Positions 11,001 through 23,000 of a stretch of DNA of 29,393 nucleotides are shown here, in pieces (position 1 is the first letter of the stretch; each line of letters begins with the position of its first letter). A program made the translations under genes and the position numbers. Source of the DNA: Rodentolepis nana (taxonomy: Eukaryota; Platyhelminthes; Cestoda; Cyclophyllidea; Hymenolepididae). The stretch spans positions 1-29,393 of the forward strand of contig UZAE01000235.1 in the NCBI GenBank assembly GCA_900617975.1. Direction: 5' to 3'. The notes below the pieces were generated by a model. It was not told where the DNA came from. It saw only the letters and a program-made list of their open reading frames with translations, and did not search any database.

Positions 11001-14000
11001 AGGGGATGAAAAGGCATGCGCGTTACCACTCATTCACTTAAAGTATATACTGTCAATCACATACAAACGACGCCCTCTTTGAAAATCGATTTCCCATTAA
11101 ATCTTCTCTACTTGAAGCATAAATACACCGTCATTTGCAAATAAATCCAACCAAGAGAAACACAATATTCGCAACAGCAAAAAATAACGCGTTATATTTC
11201 CATTAATCGTATTGGTACAAAAATAGCAGGGAGTAGATTTACTGCAGATGAATATAGATTCCATTTTATGTCTTATCAAAGGCGGGAATTATGATACTTG
11301 GCATGCACATGACATGAACAATATTACTCAGCAAAAAGCGACAGGCAAAGAGTACACTTTAAACTAGCAATTCAAGATTGTGAAGACATGAAGTCCGAAG
11401 GAAATATAGGGACCACTTAGTTACTAATACAACGTGCGCAACGCAACTCACCACTGGTTACGGCACTTACAGTATACAAAAAAACAAGGTTCAAAAATAT
11501 TAAATAAAAAGTGCCCAGGGGTAAGAGAATGCGCATTTTCACTGTAATCCTAATTCATTCACCAATTGCATTAAAATTCGCCTTATTCATTTGTGTAATT
11601 AAGTGAACATTTTTCGTTTCATAAAAGCAAACAAAACACGAAAGCACAGGCAGAGTTAAGCAATAAAACATGCTCAAACAAGACCTACTGAATATATGTA
11701 TATGTATATATATCATACGCAGAACGCACATTCATTGCACGAAGACTGGTGGCTTTAATGGAAATAAAGATGATTGAAATTTTCTCATGCATAGGTGGTT
11801 CATTCAGATCCAATCACACCAATGGCCATATCCATCTCAGAGAAGTGTACTTGATAAAGACATACTGATATTCCAAATAAGTTTAAAAAACACTAAAGAA
11901 AAGTCCAAATTACAACATTCCTTTATAAGTGAGGTATGGCGTAGGCATATCATGCTAAGTTAGGCCATGGAAGAGAACAAAGAAAACTCTATGAGCGAAT
12001 AAAGGCTTAGGATATCATGCACAAAAATAGTCAAGGCAAATTAGGATTGAAAAATAGTTTCCACAAAAAATCCGAAATATTAAGAACTTCACATGCGTCT
12101 TTACTCTTGACCATACCAAAAACAATAAAAAATCTGTCTATATAAAATTTTGATGTCAAACAGAAAGGCGTAGACTGGACCAAATGGATAGAAATATGCA
12201 TCAGATAGTTTTCAATCATATAAACTGAAAATGACCAAGGTAGCAGTAGTAGCATAAAGCTCACTTAGATCAAATGCATTATTACCGCAACACATAGTTA
12301 ACAAAAAAAGACAATAATAATGAGAATTCAGTCTGACCCTCATCCAGACTCCATCAGAAAACACCTATAGACCTGCCTAGTGTCTGCCAATTTGGGACCG
12401 TTCTTACTAGATAAACCTACGACACCAGTAGAGACATGAAAATATGCAAGAGAAAAAATTGAATAACAAAAACTTCTTGCATAGTAACCTTGATCAAGGT
12501 GATTTGCCAAAAAGTTGAAAACTACTTTTAAGGCGTTAGTGTTAGGTGGAATAAGGGAGACAAGCAGTGTGGCAAATGGCAATCAGTCAATTAATCAGTT
12601 AGATATTTCTCGTTTTCATCCAATTCTGGTCTCATCCTTAACAAAAAAAAGAGATAGGCAAATTAAACAATTCCGGAAAGAGAATCTAAGAGGCCTAGTA
12701 AAAGTAAAGTATTCAACGATAATTAATATTAATGATAAAAGGCAAACGCAACCTAAATACAGAAACGACTGGTTTACCTGAATGCCCCACGGCTTGGCCT
12801 TCTATTTGCCCCAGTTTTACTTTGAAACGCAAAGGCATAATTTAAACAAAAGATAAAACCGTCTTAATACATCACACTTTTAAGTAAACATGAATGTCAG
12901 TATCATTGCAAAACTCTAACCACTTCCAATTCCTCCTATTGATAAGCCTGTTAGCGACCAGGACCATTGGATACTGTACTTAAATTAATTTAAATTCGAG
13001 AGCAGATTTTGTAGTACTGGTTTAAACCTAAACCTATACAATGATTTTTTCAAAAAAAAACATGTAGATCCTTTATGTGGAATATGTTGCACCTTTTTTC
13101 AAACAACCCGGTTGACCTCGTTCAGTACTGGCTCATATCGCCTTCATTCCTATTTGCCTTCCCACTCCCCACCCCATTTCTAATCTCCGATTTTAAATCC
13201 CCAATTTAGACATGACTCATTGAACTTTGGCCATCCAACTCAAGAAAATTGTGCATGGAAGATCGTAAAGTAGCCTATTCTTCGAATTAGAACTACTTTG
13301 CCGGCAATCATATTAAAATGTGTCAAGTTAGAAAAATAAATAAATAGAAAATCAAATGATAACCACATTTTAACATACTCAACTACCACAGCATTCCCTT
13401 CATTGTTTGATCCAGAAGAGGAATGTCTGTCTACAAGCACAGTAGTGGATTCCACCTTAGCTTTAACGGTCTTCTGCGAAGAGGGTTCAATTGCTGGTGA
13501 AGACGTAGGAATAAGCTCAGTCTGAGATTGAGTTGCCTGTGGTGGAGGTTGGGCTAAATCAACGGGACGGTAATTTGGTTGTAGGCTATCATCGATCCCC
13601 ACATCCACACCCTTCTTCTTTCCACCCATGCAGTTGAGTCTAGAGAAAATATTATATTGTCAATGAGGGTTTGTGCAGGACACAGGCTCACTTCAAAGAG
13701 ATGATAGCTGCCTGTTGAGATAAAGATTAATCGATAACCCTGTAATGCAACTTTACAACTTTTTTTCTTGAGAAAAATAGCCTTAAAATTCTGAGAAGTT
13801 AAATAAAAGATCAATCTTAGGAATAGACACAAACAAACTGCATACATATTTGAAATTTTATCCTAGGATACGTCTAGCTTGCCCTAATGATGTTCAATAT
13901 TTATCATCCATTTATAGCAAATCTTCGTTCAAGAACGGTAAGACGCCATAAGCCTAATTATAAGCGGGCATTCTGTGATAGGGAAAACAAAATCAAATAA

Positions 14001-17000
14001 ACAAATTGCATTCCCAATTTTGGCAAAAACGTAACCTACCAAAATGCCATTCTCAATACCCTGAAAGACAGAGCTCAAACCGAGTCGGAAAAAAAGATAC
14101 CACTAAGGTGGCACTCATTCAGCTACTACAATAATAAGTAAGCATACTACATTTTCATGGGCACAAGTTAGCTAAACAACTTCAATTTCCCAGACCTAGC
14201 TCATTCCAAGATGTGCTAGGACTATGAAATCAGCTGAGGCACTAATTCCTAGAACAATTGTTCTTCACTCCTATTCAAATTCAAATGGGTTCTAATTTGT
14301 CATTAGAAACAGCTCCTTGAAATTGTCAGGTGTTGCAGTAAGGAATTTTAAAAGCCCCAGTGGCGATGGGGAAATATTGGTAGCAAGTATACAATTGGAC
14401 TGGATAGTTTAGACAAACGATTAAAAGGTGTATTTATGGCCAAACATGGGAAATAACTGGTTAAGTTATCCCAGTCATTTATAATCATTCAGCCAATTAA
14501 AAAAGGGAGTTAATTAAGGAAACAAGGCTAGGTCTTTTTGATGAGACGCAGTCAAAAGATTGAAGACAAAAATAATATCAAGCGAATTACTAATATATTT
14601 TTTAAGTAGATTGCAGTAACAAGTGAAGTAAGGCGAAAAGATTAACCATATGTGATACTTAGAAGTAAGCCATATGTCGCTTGCGTGGCGTATATGCAAG
14701 TAGTTTGAGGTCAATAAGATCTTAACTAAGTCCCTTAAGGTCTTTAGTTAATCAGGGTGATTTCAAATATTGGGAAACATGAGAAATAAGCCATTTTTCG
14801 AGAAAAAAAGCAGACGCTTAAAGAAAGATATTATTAGGCATACATGAAAAGATCGACTGCAAATGGCAATGATCTAGAAATAATGAAGATTTTAGAATTG
14901 TGTATGCGGTTGTTTTTCTGTGGCAAACAGACGAGATGCTCAGCTATGGCAATAAACACAATTGATGAAAAACAAATAACCACAAGTCAATAAAGTTCCT
15001 TAAATGATTAGGGATAAGCACAATATATCGCTCAACAATAAGTTCACTCCAAATGAAAGTGAACCCTGCCCCACTATTTGGCAAGTTTGTAGCTTTTCAA
15101 TACCTAATAAGATCTGTCAGCAGTAAGACAACAACTTCAACAACCACACAAGAAATGATCCCGAATTATTAATAACTTAATCTCTGTTTATTACATACAA
15201 CTCTATAAGTGTTTAGACGCAAGCAACCTGGCAAACGTCAAAGTGGGCCTATGACAACACCATAAACACAAAAAAACAAACTAAGAACACATCTCGAGCA
15301 ATTCAATTCTTGCACACGTTGGCAAAAGGTTCTGACCACCATTCGTTTTACGAAGTACTACAAAGACTATTCTTTAAAAAGCAGTGATGGCATAATGTAA
15401 CTATTCGTGTAACAAAATACATTAATTTTAAAGAAAAAAATGATTAGAAATGGGAGACATTAAAAATCACTAAGTACATGAACTGACACGCTAATGAAGG
15501 ACCTAACATACGTCACTGTAATGAGGACAACCAAGAGGCCACAAATGCGAGGTCAATACACCACTAAGTATGGCAACGATGGTCACTTACCCACATAAAC
15601 TAAATCCCTTCTTTTTCGTAGTCGTCGTTTTCTTCTTCTCTTTGGTTATTCCATTTGCTAACATTTGAGCAGCTGGAACAGCAGTCAGTTCAGCGCTTGT
15701 ATCTCCTTGTGGAGGAACTTTAATTTTCTCTGCATTTGGAGCGGGATGATTTTCACTTGCCAAAGCCATTGCACGAACGGAAAGAATTTGATAGACCAAT
15801 TTATTAGCAGAATTGCTATCCTCAGCGAAGACAGTGATTGTATAATGGTACTTAGCTTCAAAAACTATTGATGTTGGTATAGAGTCTGCTCGGCTTAATC
15901 TTCGACGCTTGGCGTCATTTAAATTCTCCGGTCTTTTCGAATTTAATACGTCAAGTAGAAGGTCAGAGAGTTGGGGCTACGCATAAAAAAAGATCGCTTA
16001 TCAAGTTGGAGAAAGAGAGCAGAAAACACGTGCTTCCCCGCGCGCTATGTGTTAGTATGGTTCATTCTCAGTACAGGCACTTCAATATCAAGCGAAAGCA
16101 AGTAGGTGCGTTGGTTCGTGTGCGTGAGGGTTGGAGTCAACCAATCACATGAAAGTGATTGACTAAGTCATGACGCATAAGCTCGCATCGGACACGTGCA
16201 CGCCGTAATTTTAAACGCGGCCAGTCGGAAATCTCACGATCGTGCAAATGAATTAGGATTAGGGGGCCGGGAGATTCAATTTCACGTCAAAAATCCCATA
16301 TCCATAAGTGGTTAAAGTATAATTAAACTAAATGTACATTCTTGGGTAAACTATCAGCAAAATCTAATTCCAGTTTGAGCAGTATTGATGGTCAAAAAGA
16401 AATAATAAATCCCAATTAGTCCAAGATGAATAATCATTGCAAGATTAAATAAGTAACTCCCAATAGCCATTGATGCCCACTTGCTAAATAAACTCCGTTC
16501 TAAACAAAGTTAAAGTTAGGCCAGTGTATGGATTACCGCCTCAGAAAGTCATAAGGCAGGACTTATGTTGATAAGTACATTTACTCAGGCCTCAAGGAAA
16601 GAGCGAGACTTTCCAAACCCCATAATACCTAATTTTGAAAGAGAATACTCCTTAAACTTCAAAACAGAGGTCTACGATGAACGTTGGTATACAATCTGTG
16701 ATTGAAATGAACAGATGCTCGAACAAGTTTATAAATTGCAGAGGCTGAAAGGTGCCAAACGTTGGCACCCAGATAAACGGCCGTTTGAAAGGCATGAAAG
16801 GTTGTCGTATGTATTTCAACTTGCAAGGAATTAAAAATGGCTATATTTTCTCAGTAACTTACCCGATCATCTGTAATCAACCAAGGCATACGAATTTCCT
16901 TCTTTGTAGACTTTGGTACTCCAATTTCCTGCCTTTAAGCATTAAATCAAAAGTTGTATTAATACAATACAAGGTTTCAATCAATTTACCATGGCCAAAC

Positions 17001-20000
17001 TTTAATAGCTGGATCATAACCCGTCTCCTTGAATAAGGCCAGTTCAGTATCGCAAATACGTAGTCTATACACATCTCCAGATTTACCCTACAATACAAAA
17101 AGTGAATTGATAGTGCAGATGCAGTTATTAATAACAAAAGGATATAAAAAAACTGGTCAAAAGTGGCGTTTTGAAAGCATTAGGTAGCATTCTCAAAAAT
17201 AACACCTGAAAATCTAAGCACGACCAAGGAAGCTACCCATTGAACTTCATAAACTATTTCCACATAACCCCAATTCCAGTTGTCCTAGTATTGCCCAAGT
17301 TATGCTTGTTCCCATGGTCACAAATAATGGAAGCTAAGATTCCTTTGTCGTTTTAAATTACTCATAGCTTGAGAGACGCCAACTCCTACATATAAGATTA
17401 AGAGTTGGGTTGATTTAATACCGGTTTTCTTCTATGAACTCGTCCATATCAATAATTGCGGTGCTGCATTTTTAATACCATGACAGAAATTGCAAGGCAA
17501 AATTTACATTATTTGAAGTTTTCACCATAGCAACAACAAAACCCAAGTGAATGCATTAAATAAACACCATTTTGCAAAAGATCAAGTAGGACGGAGTAGA
17601 AAAATGAATTTTGTTGACTCAGAAATTCAAACAGCTAAAGCAATAAGGACGCACATGGAATAATAGCAATAGACACATAGATAAACGAATGATTCACAGA
17701 GTTGAAAATGCCAAAATGAACCATGATTTATATACTGCAACCTTGAACTGCATAATTAGGAGGAAATTAGGATCAAAGGAGGAGGGGATTAATCATCATC
17801 ACATCTGTCGATTCACTGTACTTATGAGGCTATTGTAGTAGTTACCATGAAGAAATTAATTTTACAGGTGTATCTGAAAAGGAGCTAAGAAACTGAAGTG
17901 TAGAGGAAAGTAGATGAACTGCATATAGGATAGGAAATGGTAAATCAAACTAGTTGAATGTAAAACAACCTCAAATGGAGGTAAAATATGTGTAATCATA
18001 GATCTTCATTGAGAAAATGGCCAAGGAAGGTAGATTCAGGCAAATACCCTAGTTGCCTTGGCTATGATAGACAGTAATAAATGCTCAAAAGGTAAAACCC
18101 CTACCTAAAAAAGTAGTCATCATAAAGAAGATTGAAAATTCCACGAGGTGGAGTGCTTAGAACCTTACATTCACGCTTACATGGGAATCACTAGAAATAA
18201 CACCTTTATCAAATTGCCAATGTAATCAAAAATGGAAAATTATTCCAGACCGTTTTAATGAAGAAATCGTGACAAGGAGAGGTTAATAAACATGAGTAAA
18301 TGCATAATAGCGCGGAGGTGAGAATAACATGCAAAGAGATTTTAGACTGGAAAGCTTGCTTTAGTTACCAAAAATGACCCCAAGGCAGTCTATCTGACTA
18401 TAGAAGGACATCAATAATAATAACAATAAGTGCATCTTAAAAAGAAATTTTAATAATAAGGTCAAATACATGACATAAAAGTATCAATGCTACATTTTCG
18501 GACATTTCAAGTCTCACAGGTGAACAAAGAAGACATCACGTAGGCGTTCATCGTTCTTAGTCTGGCAAGTCCAGACAGACAAGTCAAAACCGTAAAATAA
18601 AATTATAAAAATGAAGCTGTAGAAAAGTTGCATGTTTCGAAGTGCTCAAGAGTTACCTTTCCTTCTCCAGGATAAAACTAAGGCATAATTTTAATTACCT
18701 TTACTAATGACTAAACAAACAGAGAATACGAAAGGCAGTAAAACCACCTCTAGAAAGGATTATAAGTGGTGGTAAAAAATCACATCATACATTTAAGATA
18801 TCGTGGAGAATAAAAGGTAAGCTATCAAGGTCAAATAATGACAAAACTGCATAAATAAGGAATAAACAACAAAACTGACAGCGATTGCCTTCACTTACTG
18901 ACCCCAAATATGAGATGGATGAGTGGTCACGTCTAGTGGCAACGTCAAAAACAAAATAAACAAGTTGGTCAACGTTAAAACTTGGAGGAAGAGAAGACGT
19001 GTGCTCATTGATGAACACTTCCTAATCTAGTGTCTTAAAAAAGCACATATGGAGACAATGGAGAAATTAGGGTAACTAGAAAGAAACATTCTACTAAAAA
19101 AATTATAAATGAAATCGCCCATATCGTGTGAAAAACTAGAAATTCAAATCAAATTTATAAAAAAAAACAAAATGGTTGCTAAGCGGAACAAATTGTTCCA
19201 AACACACACATATACACACACACTCCCCTCCACAAACACGCACACAATATGCTTTTGGAACGCAAGCAAATTGAGCCATGCTATGGCGTCGCCACCACAC
19301 CAAAAGGAGAATATAAGAGCAAAAATAAAACGACAAAACAGAAACTTCCAGTAACAACAAGTGTTTCCTCAAAGACCCGAAAATTGACTGCATGATAATA
19401 GTTGGAAATGTCCAATAGCCAGTGTCCTTTCACAGCAAATAAAAAGGGGGTAGGATTAGAAGAGGAATATGGGAGTTAAGTAAAATAATAACAACACGTG
19501 TGCTAATAAAGGGCGAACAAATAGCCAGCAAAAAGAAACAATGAATACGCATATGCTATTGCCCATGCGCAAAAAATGTAGCAATGAATATTTCTGTAAT
19601 GCCTAAGCTAACAAAGAGGAGGGACATGCCTCATCATTAATAAGTATTGAATAAATGATGTATTTAGGAAGGAAAAAATTAAATTAATAAATTACTGGTA
19701 ATTTTGCATGCTTATTCAAATGTGACAATTTATATAGTCGTTGCTATTAGGATTTTGAGTAAATCACAGAAGTTTGGTTAATTTCGCGTAATTACAGAGA
19801 TTGGAGGATTGCAGCTATTTGAAAAAAAACTCATAAGGCATGCATATAATTTACAACACCTGATGCTTTTAGAAATGTTAAAAACTCAAGAAAAAAAGCA
19901 AATTTTGAGATTCTTTACTGCATAATTGAGAGGTTACACGCAGAAATAAAGCCTCCGTCTGCAAAAATAACGTTTATATATCCCAATGATGTACATTTTT

Positions 20001-23000
20001 ACCCACATTGCTACAACTTCCTATCTGTCTAAACAAACTAACCTCTATCTGCATTGTACTTTCTGGTAGCCGTCAATGTGATGGGAAAACGGAAAAGTGG
20101 CCTGAGAATAAAACCATTAGGACTGTCACAAAAGATACCATCATTAGCAGCATCCCTCAGATGCTAGTCAATTAGGGAGTACTAGCAGTTAACAGGGCCA
20201 AAATACCACTCAGCTCACAACTACCCGGTTATGGGGCCTTTTACAATTTTACACATTTAATCGACTCCTTATGTTAGAGATATTGATCGCGGAACTTAAA
20301 TTCTGTTAACTCATATTTATAATTTTAATCTATCAATCTCATCACTTGATGCAAATCGATTAATATCGACCACCAGAACATTAGAAATATGCTTACTGAT
20401 CTAGACACTAAAGAATTGTTTTCAATTTTTTATACTACTTAGTGCTTATCAGTAACAAATATTATACCTAGTCAGATAATACCAAACATCTATTGTAGTA
20501 ATAAACTTCCATATTTGCTATCGTTAACCAGGAACAAGCTACGATTTCATGAGTAGGATCACGTTAGGCGCATAATCTCAGAAGAATAAGTTTCGCAGAA
20601 TATACTATTTTGTTAACCCAATAGACAATTACAGAGACAGCATACCAGCATTACGTCATCATATAAACAATATTTGCATAATCAAACATCAACAGGATGA
20701 GAAAAATGATCAGTTAACTGCTAAATTGAACAATCGATAGTATTGTAGATTGAAGCCGGTCTGCATCAATGACATGAAATATCATGCAATGAAGAGATCC
20801 TAACCCTAATCACTCTTACAATTGAGTCAGAAACCAAGGCAAACAACTATGAAAGATCTCAAGCTTAACAAAGGAGGAAAGATCACACGAATGAAGGAAA
20901 ATTCCGCGTGAATAGGGAAATATAGGACAAACCTCTACAATGAAAGGTGAACTTTTTTAATTTAGTCAAATGATTGGAAGCAGGATTGCAATACGTACTT
21001 TCGAATCACAAATTATACTTGTGATGGAGTTTTTTCCCTATCAGTTAAAAAAATATATTGGGGGAGAAACAGAGAGGATGATGGATAGCTGAGTGATAAA
21101 AAAACCGATGAAGAAACAGGCGAGTTCTTATTCAGTTAACTGAAGCTCATACAATGTAGAAACATTGGTTTACGGGCTATAATAAGATATGGCTTACATT
21201 TTAAGTGAAACATCATAAAAGAGAACTAATAATGACTGCGGTTGATAAATGTTACGATTGAGCAATGATGAACAATCCACACATTCATATTCTAAGCCAA
21301 GTGGAACGCCTTTGCTAGACCCTCTCAGTGATATCCATCAAGGATACAAGCGACTTTCTGGGGACAACAGAATATCCAAAAGTTCAATGAATATTTACAT
21401 AAATAGGGACGGCAAGAAGAAATAACTAATAAGAGAACTCTGTTGACACTAAGCTACCGAAAATGTGAACAATCATGTAAGTGGGGCGAATAGCCGAATT
21501 TAGCAAACTTTAGAAAACGAATGGTATATACCAAGCAGAGAAAAGTAACACTGATTTCTAGGTTTCCTATAAGCTCCTGCTTATTTTAAGACACTTGGAG
21601 TTATAAAAATTAGCAATGGTGTAACAGTATAATATGCCATCAAAAATCCAACTTAAATAGTACTGTAACAACATTGATCCCTTCCTTATTCTTTCAGATG
21701 TATTAGATGTTGCCCAGATAGAGAAACGCAAAAAATACTTGATCGAAAGCGAGTATTACCAAGGCCTAAATTATTGAGACATTTTGAAGCAAAATACCTC
21801 ATTGCCACAAAATGAAGATGGATTCGTTCAGATCAGTTCAATCAGATGTGGTCACATTTACCGTTAAGAAACAGAAAACGCACAAGGGATGCAAACAGAT
21901 AAAGCAATACGTATAGTGACATGAACCATGATAACAGTGTGGTGTTAGAACTATTGATTGATCAGCGAACGTTCAACGAAATATGATAAGGTTGTAGTTA
22001 ATAAAGATAAGGATTACGAAGGTTTATTTCAGCTAAATGAAGAATAACAGATCTTTACCATTTTATTATAAATAATAGAAAGTCATTAATTTAGTAAACG
22101 TTTAGTGAACATGAAAAGAACCGAATCAGTTAAAAAAAGTTGAACAAAAACCAAGATAAAATTTCTCAAGCCCCAATAAGTAACGAAAGAAAGACACAAT
22201 TGATAAATGAAGTGGCCACTAGTTTAAAAACACCGAACCTTCACTTAAAATGGCGACGAATGTTTTTGTCAGACACCTAGAGAAGTGATTAACCATATAA
22301 CTAGATTCCAAAAGATCTCATTCCAATTGTATGAGTACGAAAATCAAGCTCTAAACAACACTGTTCTCATACAGCAATGATTACTAAGCATATCTACAAA
22401 AAAATGCAAGTATTTGAGACGACACTAAGTTAACATTACCTGAAAAATGTGAATAAGGAAAATATGCCAAGAGAAAATCATTCCAGTTAGTATAAGGAAG
22501 CGAGAAAGGGAGGAGAGAACAGTAGAATGAGTCAGAGGAGAAAAAAGAGGAACCTCTCCGAAAACTCCACATTCAGGCGCGCACACGTAGGTTAGAGGGA
22601 GACAGCATAGAGGAGAGCATGAGTCATAGGGAGTGATGAGTATTTTAGTGGAAATTCAAAAAGGGAGAGGGCACAAACGACGATTGTAGCTAGCACTATG
22701 CGACCAAACGCAAGAGTAATTTGTGATTTCAGGATCAGAAAGCGAATGAAAATTGGCACAAAGTACGATGGGAGCTTAATACCGTTCGGGTAAAGCAATG
22801 ACAAGACTGGCGAAATGCCAAACTAAGGATAGCATTTAAGCCTCCTTCAGGAATGCAGTCACTGCAATGCCTAAGTAAAATAATCGTGGCATTGGACACA
22901 CGCAACAAAGTGTACATAGCAGATCGATTAAATAAGCCCACTTCGAAATGATAACACTTGGGGAATTTAAGAAGATCGGACTCCTAAGTAGTTTAGGTTT

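Noticed and set aside
12340..12781. Overlapping open frames on both strands in intron 7
   Set aside because: Neither shows a known domain or splice signals. Such lengths occur by chance in 3.4 kb of intron, and I could not identify a transposon relic.
19109..19393. Overlapping frames across the CA repeat
   Set aside because: The Cys/Val and Thr/His repeats come from the simple repeat, not from a gene.
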